Notes under the pieces: generated by a model
The model's database searches: none
What the model saw: only the letters and a program-made list of their open reading frames with translations
What the model was told of the DNA's origin: nothing
Shown here: positions 8,919-17,628 of the stretch, in pieces
Layout of the letters: each line of letters opens with the position of its first letter
Position numbering within the stretch: position 1 is the stretch's first letter
Assembly (NCBI GenBank): GCA_045119215.1
Contig: JBGVDD010000168.1
Span: 81,563 to 145,562 of the forward strand
DNA: 64,000 bases
Origin: RUG11237 sp045119215
Lineage (GTDB): Bacteria; Bacillota; Clostridia; Lachnospirales; Lachnospiraceae
Reading direction: 5' to 3'
Made by a program: the position numbers and the translations under genes

Positions 8919-11793
8919 TATCAAAGATTTTATTCTGGGAATTATAAAATCAAGATTGTTTGTCCTTGTCCTTGTATTCGTGTTTCTTTTTTTTGTACTA
9001 ATACAAAGACTGTTTACATTGCAGATTGTTAACGGAGCAGACTATCAGGAAAAATATTCCCTAAAAACAGAAAAAAAACAGACTATTTCAAGTACCAGGG
9101 GGAACATCTATGATAGAAACGGTAAACTGTTGGCATATGATGAACTTGCTTATTCCGTGACAATAGAAGATACTTATACTGGAAAAGATAAAAATGAACA
9201 TTTGAATTCTGTGATTCGTAAGGTAGTGAAAATTATTGAGGACCACGGAGATAAGATTATCAATGATTTTAATATTATAATTAATGAACAAGGATTTTAT
9301 GAGTTTACGGTAGACGGTACTGCCAGACTGCGTTTTATTGCAGATGTCTATGGATATGCTAAAATAGACCAGTTAAAGCTGGAACAAAAAAATATGACAG
9401 CCCAGAAATTAGTGGAATATATGGCGAAAAGGTATGGAATTGGTTCTTATGTGAACGGTGACAAAACAAAGCCTTTTGAAATTGATTCCAGTTATACTAA
9501 GGAAGAACTGTTAAAAGTGATTACAGTGAGATATCAATTAAGCTTAAATATGTATCAGCAGTATGTGGCTACTACCATTGCAAATGATGTGAAAGCAGAA
9601 ACTGTGGCTGTGATTATGGAAAACAGTGGAGAACTAGAAGGGGTTGATATAGCGGAGACTACCATGCGTCGATATGTTGACAGCGAGTATATGGCTCAAA
9701 TTATAGGATATACTGGTAAAATATCTGCAGACGAGTTGGAAGAATATCAGAAACAGGATGAAAGCTACACTTTGACCGACACCGTGGGAAAAGCCGGGAT
9801 AGAGCAAGAAATGGAGACACAGCTTCAAGGGAAAAAAGGATACAAGCTTGTGGCAGTAGACAACATGGGTAAAGTGGTAGAGGAACTGGAAAGAAAAGAG
9901 CCAGAGGCTGGAAATGATTTGTATCTGAATATTGATATTGAACTGCAAAAAGCAGTTTACAATATTATTGAACAGCGATTAGCAGGTATATTATATTCTA
10001 AGATTATAAACCAAAAGAATTATGTGCAGGGAAGCAGTAAGGCAAAGGACATTATGATTCCTATTGATGATGTATACTATGCATTGATTAATAACAATGT
10101 AATTCGTACTTCCCACTTTACGGAAAAGGATGCTGGAGAAGTGGAAAAACAGGTTCAGGCTAAGTATGAGTCGCGCAGGGATGATGTGATTTCACAGATT
10201 ATGAACGAATTAAATGCTGTAAACCCTACACCATATCAGTCCTTGTCAAAGGAAATGCAGGTTTATGAGTACTTTATCGTTACCATGTTGGGAAAATATA
10301 ATGATGGAATTATTGTCAATGTGGATACGAATTCCGATGTATATAAGGCTTGGAAAGATGAAACAATAGGATTAAAAGATTACTTAAAGTTTTTAGTGGA
10401 AGAAAATTGCATTGATATATCAAAACTGGAAGTGGAGAGTAAGTATTCCGATTCGGATGAAATATATCAATCCTTACTGCAATATATTCAAAAGAAACTG
10501 ACGGATGGGGTTTTGGTGAGAGATTCCCAGGGGAATGTAAGCAGTTTTGAAAAAAAAGTGTTTAAATATATGATTGCTGGTAATTTAGTCAGCGGGGATG
10601 AATTATGCAGAATTTTGTATGAACAAGGTGTGCTGCCAGAGGATGATGAGGACAAGGAAAAATTGTATAGTGGTGCAGTTTCAGCTTACAGTTTCCTCAA
10701 GGATAAAATTAAAAATATTGAAATTACACCGGCACAGTTGGCGTTGGATCCCTGCTCCGCATCCTGTGTTGTAACGGATGTGAATACAGGAGAGGCGTTA
10801 GCAGTGGTTTCTTATCCTGGATATGATAATAACAAGCTGGCAAATACGGTGGATTCAGATTATTACAATGACTTATTAAGTGATTTGTCGAAACCATTGT
10901 ATAACTCAGTGACCCAGCAGCAGACAGCACCGGGATCCACCTTTAAGCCTATCTCAGCAATTGCGGGACTGGAAGAAAAGGTTATCAGTACAGGAAGTTA
11001 TATTACCTGTACCGGTATTTTTAAAAGAGTAGAGCCAAATATTAAATGTTGGATTTACAGTGGCAGTCATGGAGGACTGAATGTGGTAGGTGGATTAAAG
11101 AATTCATGTAACTACTTTTTTAATGAAGTAGCATGGCTTCTTAGCCAGAATAATGGCCGGTATGATACAGAACAGGGCTTGGCAAAGATAAAAAAATATG
11201 CTAAATTATTCGGGTTGGGAGATACTTCCGGACTAGAAATGGTGGAAACCCCACCGGAGATTTCAGATACCGATCCATTGCGTTCGGCGATTGGGCAGGG
11301 AACCCATAACTATACGGTTTCCCAGCTTTCAAGATATGTGACAACTCTGGCAAATCAGGGTACCTGTTACAATTTAAGTTTGATAGATAGGATTAAGAAT
11401 CCAGAGGGCAAAGTGGTTAAGGATTTCACACCTACTGTTTATCATCAGGTTGACATAGCAGATTCTACCTGGACAGCGGTGAAATCAGGAATGATACAAG
11501 CGGCTTCTGGATATAATGCACTGAAACAAATCGAAGATAGTATTACTGTGGCAGGAAAGACAGGAACGGCTGAGCAAAATAAAAACAGGGCAAATCATGC
11601 TTTATTTATTGGATATGCTCCAGCACAAAATCCTGAAATTGCTGTGGCAACCAGAATTAATTTTGGTTATACATCATCTAATGCTGTTGAAATTGCACGA
11701 GATGTGTTAAAATATTATTTTGAGCTGGAAAACGAGGATGATATTCTGAGTGGAATCGCAGAATCTCCAAGTGGACAGACCATTGGAGATTAG
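8908..11793 (+). CDS. mrdA: penicillin-binding protein 2 (elongation transpeptidase) with large insertion
   Basis: This class B PBP cross-links lateral-wall peptidoglycan with RodA. One N-terminal membrane segment (residues about 12-36) is followed by the dimerisation domain with STRGNIYDRNGKLLA. The transpeptidase has STFKP near residue 677, SCNYFF and AGKTGTAEQ near 881. At 961 residues it is far longer than the usual 600-700. The excess is a charged segment of about 250 residues between the pedestal domain (IDIELQKAV, about 345) and the start of the transpeptidase (SCVVTDVNTGEALA, about 615). The start is TTG with AAGGAG 11 bases upstream. Confidence 0.93.
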   Translation: MLNDIKDFILGIIKSRLFVLVLVFVFLFFVLIQRLFTLQIVNGADYQEKYSLKTEKKQTISSTRGNIYDRNGKLLAYDELAYSVTIEDTYTGKDKNEHLNSVIRKVVKIIEDHGDKIINDFNIIINEQGFYEFTVDGTARLRFIADVYGYAKIDQLKLEQKNMTAQKLVEYMAKRYGIGSYVNGDKTKPFEIDSSYTKEELLKVITVRYQLSLNMYQQYVATTIANDVKAETVAVIMENSGELEGVDIAETTMRRYVDSEYMAQIIGYTGKISADELEEYQKQDESYTLTDTVGKAGIEQEMETQLQGKKGYKLVAVDNMGKVVEELERKEPEAGNDLYLNIDIELQKAVYNIIEQRLAGILYSKIINQKNYVQGSSKAKDIMIPIDDVYYALINNNVIRTSHFTEKDAGEVEKQVQAKYESRRDDVISQIMNELNAVNPTPYQSLSKEMQVYEYFIVTMLGKYNDGIIVNVDTNSDVYKAWKDETIGLKDYLKFLVEENCIDISKLEVESKYSDSDEIYQSLLQYIQKKLTDGVLVRDSQGNVSSFEKKVFKYMIAGNLVSGDELCRILYEQGVLPEDDEDKEKLYSGAVSAYSFLKDKIKNIEITPAQLALDPCSASCVVTDVNTGEALAVVSYPGYDNNKLANTVDSDYYNDLLSDLSKPLYNSVTQQQTAPGSTFKPISAIAGLEEKVISTGSYITCTGIFKRVEPNIKCWIYSGSHGGLNVVGGLKNSCNYFFNEVAWLLSQNNGRYDTEQGLAKIKKYAKLFGLGDTSGLEMVETPPEISDTDPLRSAIGQGTHNYTVSQLSRYVTTLANQGTCYNLSLIDRIKNPEGKVVKDFTPTVYHQVDIADSTWTAVKSGMIQAASGYNALKQIEDSITVAGKTGTAEQNKNRANHALFIGYAPAQNPEIAVATRINFGYTSSNAVEIARDVLKYYFELENEDDILSGIAESPSGQTIGD

Positions 11794-11812
11794 TAGGATA
11801 CTGGAGGTGTAA

Positions 11813-12529
11813 GTGTTGAAGGATACGGTAGTCATAAAAAGTAATGCTTATGGGCTGATTTTGGATATGGATGCTGATATTCCGTTTGAAGAACTTTTGA
11901 ATACCATAGGGAAGAAGTTTAAAGATTCGGCAAAATTTTTTAAAAATGCCAAAATGGGAATCTCTTTTAAAGGAAGGGAATTGACAGATGAGCAAGAAAA
12001 AGCTATTCTTAATATTATTTCTGAAAATTCCCAGCTTGATATTGTGTGTGTAGTTCAGAAGGACTCCTTTGAAGAAAAGGTGTTTAAAGAAGCGGTGGAA
12101 AAGAAAGAAAAGGAAACGATTCGCCTTGAAGCGGAGGCAGTATTGCAGGCAAAAGACGGAAAGTTTTATAAAGGTACACTTCGCTCCGGACAAGTTTTCG
12201 AAGCGGATAGCAGTGTGGTAATTCTTGGAGATGTAAATCCGGGTGCCAGTGTAATTTCCACCGGAAATATTGTTGTATTAGGTGCATTAAAGGGTTATGC
12301 TTATGCAGGAGGTAATGGGAATGATAGTGCTTTTGTTGTTGCATTGGAAATGAACCCTATGCAGATAAAAATAGGCGATAAGATAGCACGTTCTTCAGAT
12401 GAAAAAACCTTTTTTAAAAGAAAAAAGAAAGTGTCCCTAGAGCCTAAAATTGCATTTGTTGAAGATGGAAATATCTATATTGAAACCATCAGCAGAGATG
12501 TGTTAAATGATATTAATTTAAAAGTTTAA
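11813..12529 (+). CDS. minC: septum site-determining protein MinC
   Basis: MinC inhibits FtsZ polymerisation away from midcell. The 238-residue protein has an N-terminal MinC_N-like domain and a C-terminal beta-helical domain. The latter shows RSGQVFEADSSVVILGDVNPGA and STGNIVVLGALKGYAYAG in shortened form (GDVNPGASVISTGNIVVLG). The start is GTG 11813 or TTG 11816, behind GGAGGT; the TTG has the better spacing. It is directly followed by minD and minE. Confidence 0.95.
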   Translation: MLKDTVVIKSNAYGLILDMDADIPFEELLNTIGKKFKDSAKFFKNAKMGISFKGRELTDEQEKAILNIISENSQLDIVCVVQKDSFEEKVFKEAVEKKEKETIRLEAEAVLQAKDGKFYKGTLRSGQVFEADSSVVILGDVNPGASVISTGNIVVLGALKGYAYAGGNGNDSAFVVALEMNPMQIKIGDKIARSSDEKTFFKRKKKVSLEPKIAFVEDGNIYIETISRDVLNDINLKV

Positions 12530-12545
12530 TTTGGAGGAACGAAAA

Positions 12546-13337
12546 ATGAGCGAAGTTATCGTAATTACATCCGGAAAGGGTGGGGTAGGAAAAACTACAA
12601 CCACGGCTAATGTAGGTACCGGATTGGCAAAGCTGGACAAGAAAGTGGTATTGATTGACACTGATATAGGATTACGTAATCTTGATGTAGTTATGGGATT
12701 GGAAAACCGTATTGTATACAATCTGGTAGATGTTGTGGAAGGAAACTGCCGTATTAAACAGGCCTTAATAAAGGATAAGCGTTATCCAAATCTGTATTTA
12801 TTGCCTTCTGCACAGACCAAGGATAAAACATCAGTGACTCCAGAACAGATGAAGAAATTAACCGATGAGTTGAGAGAAGAATTTGATTACATAATTCTTG
12901 ATTGTCCTGCAGGTATAGAGCAAGGATTTAAAAATGCAATAGCAGGAGCAGACAGGGCATTGGTTGTAACCACTCCAGAGGTTTCAGCGATTCGAGATGC
13001 GGATAGAATTATTGGTTTACTGGAGGCAAATGAATTAAAACGCACAGATTTAATTGTAAACAGAATTCGTATGGATATGGTAAAACGTGGTGATATGATG
13101 TCCATTGATGACGTTGTGGATATTTTAGCAGTTAACTTAATTGGAGCAGTACCAGATGATGAGCAGATTGTCATTTCTACGAATCAGGGTGATCCTTTGG
13201 TGGGTTCCGACGCATTGGCAGGAAGGGCATACATGAATATATGTAAACGTATTCTGGGAGAAGAAGTACCGTTGCTTGATTTAGATACCGGAAGCGGATT
13301 CTTCGCAAAACTTTCCTCATTATTTAAGAAAAATTAG
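12546..13337 (+). CDS. minD: septum site-determining ATPase MinD
   Basis: MinD is a ParA-type membrane ATPase that carries MinC. The deviant Walker A SGKGGVGKTT is at residues 9-18, then LIDTDIGLRNLDVVMG and the Walker B YIILDCPAGIE. The C-terminus ends in a short amphipathic, lysine-bearing segment (FFAKLSSLFKKN) that fits the membrane-targeting helix. ATG 12546 is chosen, with GGAGG 8 bases upstream; an in-frame TTG at 12531 lies before that site. Confidence 0.97.
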   Translation: MSEVIVITSGKGGVGKTTTTANVGTGLAKLDKKVVLIDTDIGLRNLDVVMGLENRIVYNLVDVVEGNCRIKQALIKDKRYPNLYLLPSAQTKDKTSVTPEQMKKLTDELREEFDYIILDCPAGIEQGFKNAIAGADRALVVTTPEVSAIRDADRIIGLLEANELKRTDLIVNRIRMDMVKRGDMMSIDDVVDILAVNLIGAVPDDEQIVISTNQGDPLVGSDALAGRAYMNICKRILGEEVPLLDLDTGSGFFAKLSSLFKKN

Positions 13338-13354
13338 TACTGAGGAGGATTACC

Positions 13355-13636
13355 ATGGGATTGATGGATTTTTTTAAGAAAAAAAATTCTGGTGAAGTTG
13401 CCAAGGACAGACTAAAATTATTACTTATTTCAGATCGGGCTAATTGCTCACCAGAGATTATGGAAATGATAAAAAATGATATTATCAAGGTTATTTCCAA
13501 ATATATGGAAATTGATGCAGAAGGATTGGATATTCAGATTACACAGACAGAATCTGATGCAAGTAACGGTAATGTTCCGGCTTTATGTGCCAATATTCCA
13601 ATTAAGGATTTAAAACAGGCAAATAAAGATGGATAA
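13355..13636 (+). CDS. minE: cell division topological specificity factor MinE
   Basis: The 93-residue protein starts MGLMDFFKKKNSGEVAKDRL, as MinE proteins do. It contains the MinD-binding region (LKLLLISDRANCSPEIM) followed by the topological specificity domain. MinE stimulates MinD ATPase and drives Min oscillation. A TGAGGAGG site precedes the ATG. A full MinCDE set implies E. coli-style oscillation rather than the Bacillus DivIVA/MinJ mode; no divIVA is seen in this window. Confidence 0.95.
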   Translation: MGLMDFFKKKNSGEVAKDRLKLLLISDRANCSPEIMEMIKNDIIKVISKYMEIDAEGLDIQITQTESDASNGNVPALCANIPIKDLKQANKDG

Positions 13637-13662
13637 CCTGAAATAGAATCTGAGGGAATGAT

Positions 13663-14766
13663 ATGTTAAAAAAATATGAGTTGAAACATTATAAATTTCA
13701 TTTGATTCTGCTATTGATTACATTGACCACCATTGGAGTGCTTGTGGTAGGAAGCGCATTGCAAACGGTGCAATTGAAGCAGTTCCTAGGTATGATACTG
13801 GGAATTGTGGCAATGATAGTGGTTTCATTATTAGATTATTCATATATTTTAAGATTTTATTGGATAATGTATGCGGTTTCTGTTATACTTTTACTAGCGG
13901 TAGAATTATTTGGCGTAAATGTAAACGGTTCACAAAGATGGCTGGATATAGGCTACCAGTTTCAGCCCTCTGAACTTTGCAAAATTCTACTTATATTGTT
14001 TTTTGCAAAATATTTTCAACTTCATAGAGAACATTTAAACACATTTCGTTCACTTTGTATCACAGCAATATTAATGTTGGTACCTATTGTTCTAATAAAA
14101 AAACAACCAGATTTGTCTACCACATTAACAGTCGCCTTTATTTTTTGTGCTATGCTATATGTATCAGGGCTTAGCTATAAACTGATAGGGACGGTGCTAG
14201 CCATTGTAGTTCCTTTTATGGTTATATTCTTATCAATTGTAATTCAGCCCGATCAAAAACTGCTGGAGAGTTATCAGAGAGATCGTATTATGGCATGGCT
14301 GGATCCAGAAGAATATGCAGACAGTACTGGTTACCAGCAGACAAATGCCAAGATGGCCATAGGTTCAGGGCAATTGTATGGAAAAGGATTGAATAATGAC
14401 AGTATTGATTCTGTGAAAAATGGTAATTTTATTGCCGAGCCTGAAACCGATTTCATCTTTGCCGTCGTAGGAGAGGAATTGGGCTTTGTAGGTAGTGTGG
14501 TGATTATCGGACTTATCGGACTGATTGTCTTTTGCTGTGTTACTATAGGTGCACGAGCCAAGGATCTTTCGGGAACACTGATATGTGTGGGTATGGCATC
14601 TTTGATAGGATTTCAAAGTTTTGTAAATATTGGTGTGGCAACCAGTGTGTTGCCAAACACCGGGATACCACTTCCATTCGTAAGTTATGGATTGACTTCA
14701 TTGGTCAGCCTTTATCTGGGAATGGGATTTGTACTAAACGTTGGCTTGCAGCCGAAAAAATACTAA
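13663..14766 (+). CDS. rodA: rod-shape SEDS glycosyltransferase RodA
   Basis: This 367-residue polytopic protein has about ten membrane segments. SEDS signatures are NGSQRWLDIG, QPSELCKI, KQPDLST, NDFIFAVVGEE-like (ETDFIFAVVGEELG) and GIPLPFVSYG. It polymerises glycan strands for elongation with PBP2. Its place in the mre-mrdA-min cluster supports RodA rather than FtsW. The start is ATG behind a weak TGAGGG site. Confidence 0.93.
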   Translation: MLKKYELKHYKFHLILLLITLTTIGVLVVGSALQTVQLKQFLGMILGIVAMIVVSLLDYSYILRFYWIMYAVSVILLLAVELFGVNVNGSQRWLDIGYQFQPSELCKILLILFFAKYFQLHREHLNTFRSLCITAILMLVPIVLIKKQPDLSTTLTVAFIFCAMLYVSGLSYKLIGTVLAIVVPFMVIFLSIVIQPDQKLLESYQRDRIMAWLDPEEYADSTGYQQTNAKMAIGSGQLYGKGLNNDSIDSVKNGNFIAEPETDFIFAVVGEELGFVGSVVIIGLIGLIVFCCVTIGARAKDLSGTLICVGMASLIGFQSFVNIGVATSVLPNTGIPLPFVSYGLTSLVSLYLGMGFVLNVGLQPKKY

Positions 14767-14781
14767 AAAGGGGGTTCGCAA

Positions 14782-15177
14782 ATGAACATCGGACTAATAG
14801 CACATGACTCAAAGAAAAAGTTAATGCAGAATTTCTGTATTGCATACCGAGGCATTTTAAGCAAAAATGAATTGTATGCCACAGGTACCACAGGAAGACT
14901 GATTGAAGAAGTTACAAATTTAAATGTCCATAAATATTTGGCAGGACATTTAGGAGGAGAACAACAGTTGGGGGCTCAGATTGAGCATAACCAGATAGAC
15001 TTATTGATTTTTTTGCGGGATCCACTGGCACCAAAGCATCATGATCCAGATGTAAACAATGTATTCCGCTTGTGTGATATGCACAATATTCCGTTAGCTA
15101 CCAATCTGGCGTCTGCTGAACTGCTTATTAAATCATTAGACAGAGGGGATCTTGAATGGCGTGAGATGTATAAGTAA
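14782..15177 (+). CDS. mgsA: methylglyoxal synthase
   Basis: The enzyme converts dihydroxyacetone phosphate to methylglyoxal and phosphate, a bypass of lower glycolysis. The 131-residue product shows IGLIAHDSKK, ATGTTGRLI, GHLGGEQQLGAQI, the catalytic-region LIFLRDPLAPKHHDPD and the NIPLATN end, all family-typical. A strong AAGGGGG site precedes the ATG. It is the last cytosolic enzyme of the cluster and its 3' end overlaps the next gene. Confidence 0.96.
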   Translation: MNIGLIAHDSKKKLMQNFCIAYRGILSKNELYATGTTGRLIEEVTNLNVHKYLAGHLGGEQQLGAQIEHNQIDLLIFLRDPLAPKHHDPDVNNVFRLCDMHNIPLATNLASAELLIKSLDRGDLEWREMYK

Positions 15178-16150
15178 ACGGTTGTCAGGTGTATTACTTT
15201 CCATTGCTATGGTTCTTGCAATTACTGGCTGTGAGACAGCAAATATTCCTCAACCTTTTCAGGCAGATAATCCTGCATCGGTTTATAGTGTTCTGGAGGG
15301 TGAGAATACTGGGTTTAGTGATTCTTTTGCCAGTGATTTGTGTGTAATTAACAATGATAAGACAGATTTAAAAATTGATATGACAGGCAGTGAAAGTGCG
15401 GGACTTTTTGATTTAAATCATAAACAGGTTCTGTATGGGATTAATGTTCACAAACAAATGAATCCTGCCAGTCTCACCAAAGTAATGACAGCATTACTGG
15501 CATTGGAAAATTGTAAGCTGGACGATGTGATTACAGCTACCGGGGATGTTGAAGTTCAGGAACCGGGTGCCCAGTTATGTGGTTTGAAAGAAGGAGATAC
15601 TCTGACTGTGGACCAGGCATTGTATGCTCTGTTAATTTATTCGGGCAATGATGTGGCAGTTGCTATTGCCGATCATGTGGCAGGCAGCGTAGAGGAATTT
15701 TCAAAAATGATGAATGAAAGAGCTGTTGCGTTGGGCGCTACTAACAGTCATTTTTCTAATCCCCATGGTCTGACAGCGTCAGATCATTACACCACAGCTT
15801 ACGATTTATATCTGATATTTAATGAAGCCAGAAAGTGGGACAAATTTACGGAAATCATACATTCCACAGAGTATTCTACCGTATATAAGGATAAAGCTGG
15901 AAATAATAAATATATGAATTTTAAAAGTACTAATTTGCTTTTTGATAGTGAATCAGGGTATAATGTGCCAAGTAATATCACTGTAATTGGTGGTAAGACT
16001 GGTACTACAGAAGCAGCAGGTGCCTGTCTGATACTTTTAAGCAACGATAGCGCAGGTAATCCGTATATTTCTGTGATTATGAAGTCTGACAGTAAAAATG
16101 TATTGTATACTAATATGGTTCATTTGTTAGAAGGTGTTAGTGCAGAATAA
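15152..16150 (+). CDS. lipoprotein D-alanyl-D-alanine carboxypeptidase (PBP5/DacA family)
   Basis: This peptidase S11 protein trims the terminal D-Ala of peptidoglycan stem peptides. The N-terminus is a lipoprotein signal with hydrophobic LSIAMVLAITGC, placing it on the outer face of the membrane. Catalytic motifs are SLTK (about residue 105), YSGNDVAVA (SxN) and GGKTGTTEA (KTG). It ends soon after the KTG motif, so the usual C-terminal beta domain and amphipathic anchor are missing and the lipid anchor replaces them. The start is uncertain: TTG 15152 sits 3 bases behind AGAGGGG and GTG 15161 is an alternative. Confidence 0.88.
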   Translation: MNGVRCISKRLSGVLLSIAMVLAITGCETANIPQPFQADNPASVYSVLEGENTGFSDSFASDLCVINNDKTDLKIDMTGSESAGLFDLNHKQVLYGINVHKQMNPASLTKVMTALLALENCKLDDVITATGDVEVQEPGAQLCGLKEGDTLTVDQALYALLIYSGNDVAVAIADHVAGSVEEFSKMMNERAVALGATNSHFSNPHGLTASDHYTTAYDLYLIFNEARKWDKFTEIIHSTEYSTVYKDKAGNNKYMNFKSTNLLFDSESGYNVPSNITVIGGKTGTTEAAGACLILLSNDSAGNPYISVIMKSDSKNVLYTNMVHLLEGVSAE

Positions 16151-16164
16151 TGGAATAAAAAAAG

Positions 16165-16206
16165 AAAAGACAACGATTTTCTACTTCGTGGAAAACGTTG
16201 TCTTTT
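16165..16206. terminator. bidirectional terminator between convergent genes
   Basis: The arms AAAAGACAACG-A-TTTTC and GAAAACGTTGTCTTTT enclose a 9-base loop, with one bulged base, an A run on the left and a T run on the right. It lies between the + strand carboxypeptidase and the - strand DUF378 gene and can serve both. Confidence 0.88.
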
Positions 16207-16223
16207 TTGTGGAAAATATTGAC

Positions 16224-16436
16224 TTAAGCCCTGCCAAGCGCATTAATGCGTCCAAATACGCTGAGCATATACAGACCACAAATACCCACAATACCATAAA
16301 TGATACGGCTTAACCATGACATATTGCCAAAGAGCCATGCAATCAGGTCAAAGCCAAAGAAACCTATGAGTCCCCAATTAACAGCACCGATGATTACAAG
16401 GGTAAGTACAAAGTAGTCAATACATCTAGAATCCAT
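16224..16436 (-). CDS. DUF378 family small membrane protein
   Basis: The 70-residue product has two or three hydrophobic segments and the DUF378 signature IGAVNWGLIGFFGFDLIAWLFG, given here by its core AVNWGLIGFFGFD. The function is unknown; members are small integral membrane proteins. It is read opposite to its neighbours, with AGGAGAT just upstream of its ATG. It appears to be a single-gene unit. Confidence 0.85.
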   Translation of the reverse strand: MDSRCIDYFVLTLVIIGAVNWGLIGFFGFDLIAWLFGNMSWLSRIIYGIVGICGLYMLSVFGRINALGRA

Positions 16437-16574
16437 AAATATCTCCTTTCTTGTGAAAACCTTTTGGTATCCACACTTATAGTTTGAACCAATATAAGGA
16501 TTTTATACCAGTATTACTAAATACTTTTGTGAAAAATATGTCGAAAAAATTTAAATCTAATTTTCTGTATGGGT

Positions 16575-16603
16575 TTGACTTATGTAGGCAATTATTTTAT
16601 AAT
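16575..16603 (+). promoter_or_regulatory. promoter of the radical SAM to lspA run
   Basis: TTGACT and TATAAT are separated by 17 bases, close to the sigma-A consensus, 39 bases before the GTG at 16642. It is likely to drive the radical SAM gene and the downstream + strand genes. Confidence 0.8.
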
Positions 16604-16641
16604 GAGGAATAGTGGTTAAAACATATTTAGGGAGGCATTTT

Positions 16642-17595
16642 GTGGAACGGGAAATTTATAGAGTTTACTCTTCATATTTAAAAGAGAAATACGGAGAAAA
16701 AGTATACAAACTTCCGGTGAATTTGCCAGTTACCTGCCCTAATAAAGAGAAAGGCTTCGGCTGCAGTTTTTGCTCTGATAGTGGTACCGGCTTTGAGGCC
16801 ATGAGCCAGTCTGTCAGTGTAACAGAGCAGTTGATGATTACCAGAGAAAAAATTGAAAAAAAGTACGGAGCTCATAAATTTATAGCCTATTTTCAGAATT
16901 ATACAAATACATATCTTCCCCTAGGGCAGTTTGAAGGATATGTAAACCAGGCGGCAAAGGTAAAGGACGTGGTGGAAATCAGTATTTCCACCAGACCCGA
17001 TTGTATTCATGAGGCGTATTTGAAAGTTTTGGAAGATGTAAAAAATAGAGTTAATCTTAATATTACCGTAGAGCTGGGTTTGCAAACAGCAAATTATCAC
17101 ACGCTGCATAAAATTTCCAGAGGACACGGATTGGCTGAATTTCTTGGAGCAGTACAACTTATTTCCAAATATGGATTTGAAGTTTGTGTTCATATTATTC
17201 CAAACCTACCATATGACACTATGGAGGATGTGGTGGAGACAGCCAGGATTATATCAGCATTACCTATTGGACAGGTGAAACTACATTCATTATACATTGC
17301 CAAGGGTACGGTTATGGCACAACAATATGAAAAAGGGGAACTTCAGATTTGTGACAAGCAGGAGTATTTTGAACGTTTGGCACAGTTTTTGATGAACTTG
17401 AGGAAAGAGATTGTGATCGAGCGTTTATTCAGCAGAATTCCGGAACAGGATTCTGTGTTTTGTAATTGGGGAGAAAGCTGGTGGAAGTGCCAGGAAGAAT
17501 TTGTACAATATATGAAGGAACAAGGTTTCTATCAGGGAAGGTTATGTTTTAAAACAGGACAACTTTTGGTAGATAAAGGATACGTAGGTGTGTAA
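16642..17595 (+). CDS. TIGR01212 family radical SAM protein (YhcC type)
   Basis: The 317-residue product has a radical SAM cysteine cluster near the N-terminus (CPNKEKGFGCSFCSDSGTG), in the spacing typical of the YhcC/TIGR01212 family, an Elp3-related group. Other typical stretches are YFQNYTNTY, SISTRPDC and VELGLQTAN. The reaction is not established. GTG 16642 is chosen because GGGAGG lies six bases upstream. An in-frame GTG at 16612 lies too close to the promoter. Confidence 0.9.
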   Translation: MEREIYRVYSSYLKEKYGEKVYKLPVNLPVTCPNKEKGFGCSFCSDSGTGFEAMSQSVSVTEQLMITREKIEKKYGAHKFIAYFQNYTNTYLPLGQFEGYVNQAAKVKDVVEISISTRPDCIHEAYLKVLEDVKNRVNLNITVELGLQTANYHTLHKISRGHGLAEFLGAVQLISKYGFEVCVHIIPNLPYDTMEDVVETARIISALPIGQVKLHSLYIAKGTVMAQQYEKGELQICDKQEYFERLAQFLMNLRKEIVIERLFSRIPEQDSVFCNWGESWWKCQEEFVQYMKEQGFYQGRLCFKTGQLLVDKGYVGV

Positions 17596-17628
17596 GAATA
17601 GCCAGTGGAGCAGTTAGGAGGGTGTCAT

